Shown in pieces: positions 37,907 to 47,091 of a stretch of 64,000 nt of DNA. Each line of letters opens with the position of its first letter. Positions within the stretch are counted from its first letter, which is position 1. The notes under the pieces were generated by a model that was given only the letters and a program-made list of their open reading frames with translations, was not told where the DNA came from and made no database searches. The translations under genes were made by a program, and so were the position numbers. Source of the DNA: Marinobacter sp. Arc7-DN-1 (GTDB lineage: Bacteria > Pseudomonadota > Gammaproteobacteria > Pseudomonadales > Oleiphilaceae); assembly GCF_003441595.1 (NCBI RefSeq), contig NZ_CP031848.1, positions 2,356,001-2,420,000 of the forward strand. The letters are read 5' to 3'.

Positions 37907-38605
37907 TCAGAGGGTGGCAATGGCTTCCGCCATTTGCCGGTGACAGCGCGCCGTCAGCTCGGGAATATCCCCGATGGTCAGGCCTTCCGTCTCTACCGGA
38001 GGCAGAACCCGGACGGCGACCGACTCACGCCGGCCGCGCCAGCCAATGGCCTTATCACGGTACTGCTGGATGCATACCATGGTGATGGGGGCCCCGGATG
38101 CGACAGCGGCGTGAAAGGCACCTTTCTTGAATTTCTGGAGTCCGCGGCCCCGGCTACGGGTTCCTTCCGGGAACACCCAGAGGCTTTTCCGGTCTCCCGC
38201 GATGGCGCTGGCGGTGGCCTGCATGACGGCAACGGCTTTGTGGGACCGGCCCCGGTTGAGGATAACGTTGCCGCCGAGCCAGAACACCTGGCCAAAGAAA
38301 GGCACCCAGACCAGTGCGGATTTGCCAACAGTCACCGTGCGCGGTGGCAGCAGATCGCCTATCACGAACAGATCGTCATTGTGCTGGTGGTTGGCGATGA
38401 CCACGGTGGGCCGGCCTGTCGGTATGTTCTCGCGCCCTTCGAGGGGCCTTTCCATGCCAAGAAGTGCCCTGCCCACCCGGGCCACAGCCCAGCCCAGCAA
38501 ACGGTTGTTGTCCGGGTTGAATGGCCGGGCAACATACAGCACCATCGCAAACAGACAGATGACCGGCACGCTCAACCACGCCAGGAATTTTCTGATAACG
38601 CCCAT
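37907..38605 (-). CDS. plsC: 1-acyl-sn-glycerol-3-phosphate acyltransferase (PlsC-like)
   Basis: A 232-residue membrane acyltransferase that converts lysophosphatidic acid to phosphatidic acid. Block I NHQHNDDLF contains the catalytic H-X4-D, and block III is FPEGTRSRGRG; block II GKSALVWVPFFGQVFWLGG and block IV APITMVCIQQY are also visible. An N-terminal hydrophobic helix anchors it. The ATG at 38605 (MGVIRKFLAW) is chosen over an extension of 11 residues. Confidence 0.9.
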   Translation of the reverse strand: MGVIRKFLAWLSVPVICLFAMVLYVARPFNPDNNRLLGWAVARVGRALLGMERPLEGRENIPTGRPTVVIANHQHNDDLFVIGDLLPPRTVTVGKSALVWVPFFGQVFWLGGNVILNRGRSHKAVAVMQATASAIAGDRKSLWVFPEGTRSRGRGLQKFKKGAFHAAVASGAPITMVCIQQYRDKAIGWRGRRESVAVRVLPPVETEGLTIGDIPELTARCHRQMAEAIATL

Positions 38606-38653
38606 GTAACACAACTCTGCAACCAAATTATGGCGCACAAGTGTACGCCAACC

Positions 38654-39250
38654 TTATATCCTGGTGACAGTGTCAATTTGTTCCCGGGGGGCCGTGATCC
38701 CGGCGGCTCGCGCCCGCACCACGTACCTGAGGGGGCCACCCGCATCGACACTGTTGAACGGATAGCAGGTCACCAGCAACAGGGTGCCACCCGGTAACCG
38801 CTGGGTGTCAATCAGCTCTGAACGGCTGTCCACCACACGCGTGTTTTCGACACGGTAACTGCGCCACCGGCCATTGCGGCCCTGAAGCCTGATTTCGTTG
38901 CCGGTCTCCAGCACATTGAGGCCACGAAAATGGGTGTCCCGGTGCCCGGCAATAATCACCGCCCCGTTGCCATCGTCGTCGCCGGCCAGCCGGCCGGGCC
39001 CGAACGCCAGGCTCTCGCCGTGAGTGTCGGCCAGAACGATCATCGAATCGTTCAGCTCCGGTATGGCCAGGCGGGCAACCGGCCAGGTGTCCGCCCAGGG
39101 CCAGGGCCGTGATTCCGTCTGCCGGGCCTGGCTCTCTGCCCAGGCAACCTCAAGCATTTCCTGGGCCAGCACCGCCTTGAGCGGAATCCACAACCCGAAT
39201 ACCAGCAAGGTAGCAGAGCTGGTCATCAGCAACAGCAGCAGCCTGGTCAC
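38654..39250 (-). CDS. class GN sortase
   Basis: A 198-residue sortase of the gammaproteobacterial GN class, which recognises a C-terminal sorting signal on one dedicated substrate. The triad is complete: His 103 in AGHRDTHFRG, Cys 162 in LVTCYPF and Arg 175 in PLRYVVRA. An N-terminal helix anchors it in the inner membrane. Its GTG start overlaps the stop of the substrate gene (GTGA), so the two are translated together. The divergent pdsR/pdsS pair completes the known four-gene module. Confidence 0.92.
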   Translation of the reverse strand: MTRLLLLLMTSSATLLVFGLWIPLKAVLAQEMLEVAWAESQARQTESRPWPWADTWPVARLAIPELNDSMIVLADTHGESLAFGPGRLAGDDDGNGAVIIAGHRDTHFRGLNVLETGNEIRLQGRNGRWRSYRVENTRVVDSRSELIDTQRLPGGTLLLVTCYPFNSVDAGGPLRYVVRARAAGITAPREQIDTVTRI

Positions 39251-41400
39251 GGAAACGCCCTCCTCTGCAGCAGCACAATCGCGACGGCGAACATCAGCCC
39301 GACAAGTCCAAGGGCGATCAGCACGGGCGCGGCGGTTGCGGTTTGCGGATACCGGAGCATTCCCGCCTCGCTCCCCGCCGGCAACAACGTGGGCAGGTTG
39401 TCCGGGGCCAATGGCGTTCCCGCATCCCGAACCGGGGTTGTATCCACTGCCACAAAACTGGTGTAGGCCGACATCAATCCATGAGCGACCGCCAGCTTCG
39501 TAATAGCCGCTTTGTCAGGCTCCTGGCCGGATACCCTGGCCTCATCCTGCAGACTATCGATTTTCTCTCTGGCCCAAAGGCGATATAGCCCGGTTCCCGG
39601 TGCTGCCTGCTGCAGATCCAGGGTTTTCCGCCAGTCCTCGCCACCCGGCAAACGACCCGACACCTTGAGTTCTCCCATGGCCGAAACACCACGCGCCACG
39701 TGAATCAGCGGTTCGCCCTGAAACAGATCGCCGGCGCGTCGGGGAAAACTCTCAACACCCGCCTCCTGGCCAGGCCACTGCACCTGGATATCCGTCAGAA
39801 CCGGTGCTTCCATGGCCGAGAACAGCGCTTGCAGAGGCCCGCTCAGATCCGACGCCGAGTGAATCGCGGTATAGGTACCCCGGCCCCAGCGAGCGGCTTC
39901 CCGCATGAAGTGCCGGTTCGGGGCCGAACCGATGCCCACCGTAAACAACCGCTGGTCACCCAGCTGCTGACGGATCTGACGAAACAGGCCGGCTTCATCG
40001 CCCACCGCACCATCGGTGATAAAAATCACCTGGCGTACCCGTGGTGACTCCTCTTCCCTGCCCTCGCGATCCTGCAAAGCCAGCGACAGCGCCGGTGCCA
40101 TTTCGGTGCCACCATCGGCCCTCAGGCGAGCCACATACTGACGGGCACGGGCAAGGTTATTGCCGGTGGCGACCTCCGGCTGCATGAACAGGGCGTGGGT
40201 CTGGCTGTTGAACCGGATCACATTGAACCTGTCCCGGGGTGTCAGGGTTTGCAGACCCGCCTGCAAGGCACTGCGGGCCTGGCGGATGGACTCCCCGGCC
40301 ATGGACCCGGACGTGTCGATCACGAACACCAGCTCCCTGGGCAGAACGCGTTTGCCGATTTGACCCGGCACCAGCATAGCCAGCAGATAATCCTCTCCCT
40401 GCCATGACTGATGAAATACCGCCGCAGAAGGCTCCCGGCCCGCCCGCGGCCGCCAGCGCACCACAAAATCCCGATCCATCAGAATACTGCCCTCAGCGGG
40501 CCGCACCGTGACCGCCAGGCCATCCTGGCTGGCCTGGCTGGTTGTCAACTGGTGGGACGGACTGGAAACCTCCTCCAGCGGCAGTCCGGCATCAATCAAC
40601 AACTCAATCGACGCCCGGTGGCTGTCCCCTGCCACATCGGCCGGCTTGACGGTAAAGGGGCTAATGGCATCGGCATCCGCCACCTCGGTCGTAGGCAAAG
40701 CCCAGCCACCCTGCCACTGATCCGTTGAAGCCCGGATGGGTGTTCCGGGCATATAACGGGGCGTCAGCGTGGTGGGAAGACTCAGCTCAAACACCCCGGC
40801 CTGATACCCCACCGGCTGCTGATAATTCAGCTCCACCGACACCGTCTCCCCCGGCGGAATATTGGCCACCCGGGCGGTGAACAGATTCGGGCGCTGCTGC
40901 TCAACATTCGCCGCATGCTGCCCGGCCTGTTTCGCTTTCTCATAGGTTCGCCGGGCCATCTCCTTCGGTTGCACCTTGCCCTCAATCGTCCGCTCCCCCA
41001 CCTTCATCGTCAGGCCATACACACTGGCCTTCTCCGGCAACGGAAACACAAACACCCCCTCCCGCCACTGGTCACTGGTGTTCCGGAAACTGCGCACCAG
41101 CCGGGTGTCGGCAATCAACCCGCTGACCCGGATATCAAACTCACTGCCCAGCACCAGCGCCGGTTCCTGCCACTGACCCTGGCCATCGACAAAGTGAAGC
41201 TGGCCGACGTTGTCTGTTACATTCGCCTCGGCATAAAGAGGATGCACAAACAGCATCAGCAAGACAGCGAACCAGAGGCTTACCCCCTCCCAAACACGCC
41301 TGGAGTTAAGTTTCTGAAAGCGCGTAAAAACTGAGGCAAGTGCGCGGCTCTTTCCGAAAACGGGGGAGTAAAACCGTAAAAGGGAGTTAGAAAGCATCAT
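39247..41400 (-). CDS. marine proteobacterial sortase target protein (VIT and VWA domains)
   Basis: A 717-residue exported protein and the predicted sole substrate of the adjoining sortase. A signal/anchor helix (about 35-53) precedes a VIT domain (LVRSFRNTSDQWREGVFVFP) and a von Willebrand A domain with the metal-binding MIDAS motif VFVIDTSGSMAGES. The C-terminus carries a sorting-signal arrangement: YPQTATAAP, a hydrophobic helix of about 20 residues, then QRRAFP. The usual motif is LPxTxT, so Tyr replaces Leu. AAAGGA precedes the ATG at 41400; the 47-residue upstream extension is rejected. Confidence 0.92.
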   Translation of the reverse strand: MMLSNSLLRFYSPVFGKSRALASVFTRFQKLNSRRVWEGVSLWFAVLLMLFVHPLYAEANVTDNVGQLHFVDGQGQWQEPALVLGSEFDIRVSGLIADTRLVRSFRNTSDQWREGVFVFPLPEKASVYGLTMKVGERTIEGKVQPKEMARRTYEKAKQAGQHAANVEQQRPNLFTARVANIPPGETVSVELNYQQPVGYQAGVFELSLPTTLTPRYMPGTPIRASTDQWQGGWALPTTEVADADAISPFTVKPADVAGDSHRASIELLIDAGLPLEEVSSPSHQLTTSQASQDGLAVTVRPAEGSILMDRDFVVRWRPRAGREPSAAVFHQSWQGEDYLLAMLVPGQIGKRVLPRELVFVIDTSGSMAGESIRQARSALQAGLQTLTPRDRFNVIRFNSQTHALFMQPEVATGNNLARARQYVARLRADGGTEMAPALSLALQDREGREEESPRVRQVIFITDGAVGDEAGLFRQIRQQLGDQRLFTVGIGSAPNRHFMREAARWGRGTYTAIHSASDLSGPLQALFSAMEAPVLTDIQVQWPGQEAGVESFPRRAGDLFQGEPLIHVARGVSAMGELKVSGRLPGGEDWRKTLDLQQAAPGTGLYRLWAREKIDSLQDEARVSGQEPDKAAITKLAVAHGLMSAYTSFVAVDTTPVRDAGTPLAPDNLPTLLPAGSEAGMLRYPQTATAAPVLIALGLVGLMFAVAIVLLQRRAFP

Positions 41401-41531
41401 GGCGGAATCCTTTTGACTGCATGACTGAGCGAAACACCCCCATTTCAGCAATCCGGAAAGGAACTCCCATGGCAGAATGCGACAAACCGGCCACAAAAAA
41501 TGATGAATTATGGCAACAACGCCCTCCGCCC

Positions 41532-41560
41532 TTGTCATCAATACCTGCCGTGGTTAAATA
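41532..41560 (+). promoter_or_regulatory. candidate sigma70 promoter of pdsR
   Basis: TTGTCA at 41532-41537 and TAAATA at 41555-41560 are separated by the ideal 17 bases and lie 33 bases upstream of the pdsR ATG, in the divergent region shared with the sortase-target gene. Confidence 0.6.
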
Positions 41561-41593
41561 GATACTCACCGGCCAGGGGAAACAGCCGACACC

Positions 41594-42295
41594 ATGAAGA
41601 AACACCTTGTTCTGATTGAGGACGAACCCGCCATCCGCGACAACTACCGCGCCGCTTTCGAGCGCCGCGGCTACCGGGTATCTGCCCATGGCGACCGGGC
41701 ATCGGCCTGGCAGGTGCTGCGACAATCGCTGCCGGATCTGGCCATTATTGATGTCGGCCTGGGAGACGAGCCGGAAGGCGGCTTTGCCCTGTGCCAGGAC
41801 CTGCGCTCACTTTCGCAAACCCTGCCCATCATCTTCCTGACCGCCAGGGACAGCGACATCGATTCGGTGCACGGCCTGCGCCTGGGCGCCGACGATTACG
41901 TCACCAAAGACATGAGCCTGGACCACCTGCTGGCCCGGGTTACCGCCTTGCTGCGCCGGGCCGATGCCTGGGCCGAAGCCCTACAGAAGCCGGACGAAGT
42001 TCTGCAACGGGGCCAACTCGCCCTCAACGTGGATCGCATGACCGTCGCCTGGAACGATGCACCCATCGACCTGACCGTGACCGAATTCTGGATGCTGTAT
42101 TCACTGGTTCAGCACCCGGGCCACGTCCGCAGCCGGGAACAGCTGATGGAAGCCGCCAGCACGGTGCTGGACGACAATACCGTGACCTCCCACATCAAAC
42201 GCATCCGGCGCAAGTTCCTGCAGCTGGATGAAACCTTCGATGGCATCCAGACCGCCTACGGCATGGGCTATCGCTGGAATGCCCGTGAGGTCTGA
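41594..42295 (+). CDS. pdsR: dedicated sortase system response regulator (PdsR-type, OmpR family)
   Basis: A 233-residue OmpR/PhoB-type regulator. The receiver has acidic residues ED at 9-10, phosphoacceptor Asp 53 in AIIDVGLGD, and the conserved lysine in DDYVTKDMS, where Asp follows Lys instead of the usual Pro. The C-terminal winged helix (DLTVTEFWMLYSLVQHPGHV; HIKRIRRKF) binds DNA. It is divergent from the sortase target gene, its likely regulon, and followed by its kinase three bases later. Confidence 0.9.
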   Translation: MKKHLVLIEDEPAIRDNYRAAFERRGYRVSAHGDRASAWQVLRQSLPDLAIIDVGLGDEPEGGFALCQDLRSLSQTLPIIFLTARDSDIDSVHGLRLGADDYVTKDMSLDHLLARVTALLRRADAWAEALQKPDEVLQRGQLALNVDRMTVAWNDAPIDLTVTEFWMLYSLVQHPGHVRSREQLMEAASTVLDDNTVTSHIKRIRRKFLQLDETFDGIQTAYGMGYRWNAREV

Positions 42296-42298
42296 GCC

Positions 42299-44341
42299 TT
42301 GAACCTGAAGCGCCAGCTGCTCGTTGCCAGCCTGCTGATGCTGCTGATTCCCTGGGCAGGTCTGCAGTTTGTCCTGGAGCTGGACGATGCCCTGCGACAA
42401 CAGGCCCGGCAACACCTCCGGGAACAGGCCGAACGGCTGGCCGAGACCGCCGGCGATCTGATGATCGGCATGCCCGCAGTGGCCTCTGGTGAACCCGCGA
42501 TTTACGTTGAACCTCTCACCGGTACCATCAACCTGGACGGCTATGGCGACGACTGGCCGGGCTATGACGAAGAAAACCCACTCCGGAATTGGCAGAGCAG
42601 CAACGCTTCCGGCTCCGGCCTGCCAACCCTGCATTGGCAGGCCGCCACCGACCAGCAAAACCTGTACCTGCTGGTCCGTGTCACTCCACGCCAGCCGGTG
42701 TTCTTCAACCCCGGTAATCCGGACCAGCCCCACGACCGGCTCAGACTGTGGCTGAAGCCCGACATCCAAAGCGTTTCGCCTGACCAGTCAGCACTTTCCT
42801 GGCTGATCCGCACACCAGCACCAGGGCAGGTTTATGGCCTGATCGGGGCCACCCTGAAACCGGACTACCGGGTTTCCAGCTTCTGGCAAGGTGCGGGCGA
42901 TGGCTGGCAACTCGAGCTGAGGTTACCCATGCCCAAGGGCCGCAGTCGGCTTGGTTTTGCGGCCCTTTGGGGAGAGCGAGGGAGCGGGAACCGGGAAATG
43001 GCGGTCTCAACCCCGACCGACCCGCTGCCGGTACTGGTCAGCCGTAACCTGGCCCTTGAACGGCAACTTGAACCGCAGCTGAACCGGGGCCAGCGCGCCC
43101 GTCTGGTGGAACCGGCAGGCTGGGTTATTGCGAGGCAGAGTGCCGCTTCTACCCCGCCAGGTCCGAAATTCAACACCCTCAGCCCGCTTCAGGTGATGGA
43201 ACAGATCAGTCTCAACGCACTCCGGGCGCTGGTGCGCTTTTACCAACCGGAGCCAACGGCCATCCAGACCGGCAGAAACCGGATAGACACCGACACACTC
43301 CCCGGCGAAGGCCTGGTTCGCCACGAGGATGACAGCGTCTGGCTACTGACCACCCGGCCGGTGTTCGGTGGCCGCACACTGATCCTGGAACAGTCCCTGG
43401 ATCAGCTCCTGACGCTGTCCGGCTCTACGCTCGGCTCAGTCATTGCCCGCAGCACCCTCATTATCGTGGCCCTGACACTGGTGCTGCTCGGCTACGCCAG
43501 CTGGCTGTCGTGGCGCATTACCCGGCTGCAACGGGCGGTCAGCGCCAGTATTGACGAGGATGGGCGGATAACGGGTACGGTGCCGGACTCCCGTGCGAAG
43601 GATGAACTGGGCCAGTTGCAAAGGCATTTCAGCCTGATGGTGGATCGCCTCCATGGTTACAACCGCTACCTGGAAAGTTTTTCCCGGCGCCTCTCCCATG
43701 AACTGAAAACACCGGTTGCCGTGGTGCGCTCGTCACTGGAAAACCTCAGCCATTGCGATTCTGAGGCCGAGCGCAGGCAATACATTGAGCGGGCAGCCTC
43801 GGCCACCGAACGTCTCCGGCAGATACTCCATGGCATGAGTGAAGCCGCCCGGCTGGAACAGAGCCTGGACCACGCCGACAAGGAACCATTTGACCTGGCC
43901 GAGGTCGCAACCCAGGCCACCGCCGCCTACCAGGCACTGGATAGCGGCCATCGAATCCGTTATTCCGGTCCGGAAGCGGGCCTGCAGATGACCGGTTCGC
44001 CGGAGCTGATGGTGCAGCTGCTCGACAAACTGGTGGACAATGCCCGGGATTTCACACCGGAAAAAGGGCTGATTGAAGTCGGACTGGAAGCCACAACCGA
44101 TGGCCTCTGCCTGTCGGTTTTCAACGAGGGCTCCGCCCTGCCGGAAAGCCCCGCCACAGACATCTTCAGCCCCTTCGTATCACTGCGGGAAGGGCAGGAA
44201 CAGGGCCACCTGGGCCAGGGCCTGCTCATTGTCAGCCTGATTGCCGACTACCATGGTGGCCGTGTGGACGCACTGAACCGCACCCAAGGTGGCATTGACG
44301 GTGTATGCTTCCGCGTTATTATCCCCGCCATCCATTCTTGA
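42299..44341 (+). CDS. pdsS: dedicated sortase system histidine kinase (PdsS-type)
   Basis: A 680-residue sensor kinase. A first membrane helix (about 7-24) precedes a large periplasmic sensor (about 30-375) of the kind seen only in the dedicated sortase kinases, a second helix (about 380-402), HAMP, a HisKA H-box RRLSHELKTPVAVVRSSLEN, and a HATPase with the N-box LLDKLVDNARDFTP and GLLIVSLIADYHGGRVDALN. The G1 region is short (VFNEGSALPES). The start is TTG at 42299, preceded by GTGAGG nine bases upstream. Confidence 0.9.
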   Translation: MNLKRQLLVASLLMLLIPWAGLQFVLELDDALRQQARQHLREQAERLAETAGDLMIGMPAVASGEPAIYVEPLTGTINLDGYGDDWPGYDEENPLRNWQSSNASGSGLPTLHWQAATDQQNLYLLVRVTPRQPVFFNPGNPDQPHDRLRLWLKPDIQSVSPDQSALSWLIRTPAPGQVYGLIGATLKPDYRVSSFWQGAGDGWQLELRLPMPKGRSRLGFAALWGERGSGNREMAVSTPTDPLPVLVSRNLALERQLEPQLNRGQRARLVEPAGWVIARQSAASTPPGPKFNTLSPLQVMEQISLNALRALVRFYQPEPTAIQTGRNRIDTDTLPGEGLVRHEDDSVWLLTTRPVFGGRTLILEQSLDQLLTLSGSTLGSVIARSTLIIVALTLVLLGYASWLSWRITRLQRAVSASIDEDGRITGTVPDSRAKDELGQLQRHFSLMVDRLHGYNRYLESFSRRLSHELKTPVAVVRSSLENLSHCDSEAERRQYIERAASATERLRQILHGMSEAARLEQSLDHADKEPFDLAEVATQATAAYQALDSGHRIRYSGPEAGLQMTGSPELMVQLLDKLVDNARDFTPEKGLIEVGLEATTDGLCLSVFNEGSALPESPATDIFSPFVSLREGQEQGHLGQGLLIVSLIADYHGGRVDALNRTQGGIDGVCFRVIIPAIHS

Positions 44342-44358
44342 AACAGGACTGCACCGCC

Positions 44359-45666
44359 GTGAGCGCACGACTGGACTCCCTCGACATTCATCCACTTCGC
44401 AACGAACTCTATAACGAGCTGCACTCGCGTCCCTTCCAGGTGCTGCCAACTCCGGCACGGGTCACCCAGATGGCGGTGCTGACCACCCCGGAACAGCGCC
44501 AGCAGCAGTTCCGGCACCTGCAGGAGCTGCACCGGGTGCTGGGCCAGCCGGTGCCGGAGCACGAAACAGGCTGTTTTGAGCACACGTTCGGTTCCCTCCG
44601 GGTACGCCGTGAAATGCACATGGAGTTTGCCTCCTACACCTTCATCAATCTGGCCGCCAGCAACAAGGCCCCCTTCACCGAAGCTGGCATTACACCGCTT
44701 CCGGAAGGCTGGCTGGAGCAGTTGTCCGGCACCGTGATCGCCGCCTTTCACCTGGAAATACGACCGGCCGCGGACGGAACCGAGGGGGATCTGGACTATG
44801 TCCGCAAACACTTTGAAGGCATGCGCCTGGTCGGCAGCAGCCCCCAGGAAGGCGCCGCCCGGGTGTGGGGCACCTTCAGGCTGCACAGCGACGGGTTTGG
44901 GCGATTCATGGTGATGAACCACCACATGTCCGACAGCCAACTCGGGCGCCTCACCCAGCGGCTGATGGAGATTGAGACCTATCGCCTGATGTCGCTGCTG
45001 GCGTTGCCGGTAGCCCGGAAAATCACCCCATCCCTGAATGATATGGACGAAAAGCTGGCGGTGATCACCCAGTCTCTTGCCGAGAACCAGGAAGTCGATG
45101 AAGAAAAGCTGCTCGCCCAACTGACCAATATCGCCGCCCGCATTGAGGCCTTCCGGGCCCACTCCACCTTCCGTTTCTCCGCCACCCGCGCCTATCATCG
45201 GCTGGTGCTGACCCGACTGGAGGAACTGCGGGAGGACGAACTGTCCGGCCACCTGACCCTCACCGAATTCATGACCCGCCGGCTGACACCGGCGGTAAAA
45301 ACCTGCGAAGCGGTCAGCGAACGCCTGGAAGACCTGTCACGCCGGGTGGACCGGGCCTCGGACATGATGCGGACCCGGGTGGAACTGGCCATTCAGAGCC
45401 AGAACCAGCAACTGCTCAGTTCCATGGACCGACGCTCCAGGATCCAGCTGATGATGCAACACACCGTGGAAGGTTTCTCGGTGGTGGCCATTACCTACTA
45501 CCTGATCGGGCTGCTCAAGTTTGGCCTGGATTCGATTTACGAGGCAGGCTTCGCCGTCAACAAAACACTGATTCTCGGCGTCGCCATTCCCGTGGTCATG
45601 ACCCTGGTGTTCCTTGGCGTCCGGATGGTTCACCATCACTTCATCAAAATGGCGAAACAGCAGTAG
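44359..45666 (+). CDS. DUF3422 family membrane protein
   Basis: A 435-residue protein of the DUF3422 family: N-terminal HPLRNELYNELHSRPFQVL, central coiled-coil-rich region (about 225-370), and two C-terminal membrane helices (about 375-425) flanked by basic residues. Function unknown. The GTG at 44359 has AGGA ten bases upstream and starts at the family's usual N-terminus; an upstream ATG at 44305 would overlap pdsS. It follows pdsS by 17 bases and may be part of the same transcript. Confidence 0.83.
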   Translation: MSARLDSLDIHPLRNELYNELHSRPFQVLPTPARVTQMAVLTTPEQRQQQFRHLQELHRVLGQPVPEHETGCFEHTFGSLRVRREMHMEFASYTFINLAASNKAPFTEAGITPLPEGWLEQLSGTVIAAFHLEIRPAADGTEGDLDYVRKHFEGMRLVGSSPQEGAARVWGTFRLHSDGFGRFMVMNHHMSDSQLGRLTQRLMEIETYRLMSLLALPVARKITPSLNDMDEKLAVITQSLAENQEVDEEKLLAQLTNIAARIEAFRAHSTFRFSATRAYHRLVLTRLEELREDELSGHLTLTEFMTRRLTPAVKTCEAVSERLEDLSRRVDRASDMMRTRVELAIQSQNQQLLSSMDRRSRIQLMMQHTVEGFSVVAITYYLIGLLKFGLDSIYEAGFAVNKTLILGVAIPVVMTLVFLGVRMVHHHFIKMAKQQ

Positions 45667-45674
45667 CCGACACC

Positions 45675-45708
45675 AGCAGCCTGTCGGACTTAAGGCTGAC
45701 AGGCTGCT
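45675..45708. terminator. bidirectional terminator-like stem between convergent genes
   Basis: An 11-base perfect inverted repeat (45675-45685 and 45698-45708) sits between the stops of two convergent genes and touches the stop of the right-hand one. No long T tract is present on either side. Confidence 0.45.
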
Positions 45709-46492
45709 AACTGCCGGCGCCCGCCTCTCCGGCAAACTGCCGGTAAAACTGCTGGGCCGTGCGGCCATTGCGGACACCCTTGGCGGTGGCGAAACGGATG
45801 GCCTCCCGGTGCAGGCTCTCCCTGTCGGCCACCTCCGGAAACAGGGCATCCACCGCTTGCAGGTAGATCTCCTGAGAAAACGCGTAGAACGACAGCTGCA
45901 GGCCGAAGCGATCCGCCAGCGACACCTGCTCCTCGATGGCTTCCGCCGGGTGTACTTCACCGTCGCGCATCTCGCTTTTGAGGTTGTCAGACATGAACTC
46001 CGGCATCAGGTGCCGGCGATTGGAGGTGGCATACACCCGCACATTCTCCGGCGGCAATTCCAGGGAGCCCTCCAGCACACTTTTCAGGGCCTTGTAGCCA
46101 GTCTCGCCGACATCAAACGACAGATCATCGCAAAAGATCACGAACCGGAACGGCAAATCGCAGATGTCATCGACGATTTCCGGCAGATTCACCAGATCAT
46201 CCTTGTCCACCTCAATCATCCGCAGCCCGCGCTCCTGGTAGCGATTCAGCAGCGCCTTGATCAGAGACGACTTGCCCGTGCCCCGGGAGCCCCAAAGCAA
46301 AGCGTTGTTGGAAGGCTCACCGGCGAGAAAACGCTCAGTATTGCGGGCCAGTGCCTGTTGCTGCCGGCGGATGCCGGCGAGATCCTGCCATTGCACCGGA
46401 TCGAGCCGGCGAATCGCCCGCAGACCGGAGCGGTGACGGCGCCAGACCGCCGCCGGCGTGGTTTGCCAGTCTATAGATACAGTTCCGGACAT
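45707..46492 (-). CDS. DUF815 family P-loop ATPase
   Basis: A 261-residue cytosolic AAA-like ATPase. Walker A is LLWGSRGTGKSSLIKALL, Walker B-like residues are RFVIFCDDLSF, and a sensor-like RVYATSNRRHLMPE follows, all typical of the DUF815 family. Function unknown. The ATG at 46492 has GAGG close upstream; a 14-residue longer frame is not supported. Confidence 0.87.
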   Translation of the reverse strand: MSGTVSIDWQTTPAAVWRRHRSGLRAIRRLDPVQWQDLAGIRRQQQALARNTERFLAGEPSNNALLWGSRGTGKSSLIKALLNRYQERGLRMIEVDKDDLVNLPEIVDDICDLPFRFVIFCDDLSFDVGETGYKALKSVLEGSLELPPENVRVYATSNRRHLMPEFMSDNLKSEMRDGEVHPAEAIEEQVSLADRFGLQLSFYAFSQEIYLQAVDALFPEVADRESLHREAIRFATAKGVRNGRTAQQFYRQFAGEAGAGS

Positions 46493-46579
46493 ACACCTCT
46501 TTCCTATTCCGTCCCGTGTCAGCCTGTGAAACACTGAACACTCTGTTTATAACCGGTTGAAAAGGAGACTTTACCCCAA

Positions 46580-47023
46580 ATGGCCGTAAAATCCGTTGCC
46601 CTGGTGGCACACGACAACAAGAAAAAGGAACTGGTGGACTGGGTCGCGGACAACCGCACCCGCTTTGCTCCGCTGAAACTCTATGCCACCGGCACCACCG
46701 GCCGGCTGTTGCGGGACAATCTGGAGCGGGACGACATTCATTGCCTGCTCAGTGGCCCGTTAGGGGGAGATCAGCAAATCGGCGCCAAGATTGCCGAGGG
46801 CGAAATCGATCTGCTGGTGTTTTTCTGGGACCCCCTCGAACCCCAGCCCCATGACCCCGACATCAAGGCCCTGCTAAGGATCGCGGCACTCTGGAACATT
46901 CCCGTGGCCTGTAACCGGGCAACGGCGGAATTCATCCTGACTTCTGCCTACATGACTGACGACCAGCACCAGCCGAAAAAACCGGATTTCTCCGATTACA
47001 CCGGTCGCCCGGTCGGCGCCTGA
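46580..47023 (+). CDS. mgsA: methylglyoxal synthase
   Basis: MgsA converts dihydroxyacetone phosphate to methylglyoxal and phosphate, a bypass of lower glycolysis under phosphate limitation. The 147-residue protein begins VALVAHDNKKKELVDWV and contains YATGTTGRLLRDN, the catalytic LSGPLGGDQQIGAKIAEGEI segment, and DLLVFFWDPLEPQPHDPDIK, matching the family over its entire length. Divergent from the DUF815 ATPase gene. Confidence 0.96.
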   Translation: MAVKSVALVAHDNKKKELVDWVADNRTRFAPLKLYATGTTGRLLRDNLERDDIHCLLSGPLGGDQQIGAKIAEGEIDLLVFFWDPLEPQPHDPDIKALLRIAALWNIPVACNRATAEFILTSAYMTDDQHQPKKPDFSDYTGRPVGA

Positions 47024-47091
47024 GGCATTAGGCAAGGCCAGTGGTTATGACTACACTGATAAGGTAGCTGTAACGGACCGCCGGCACGCCA

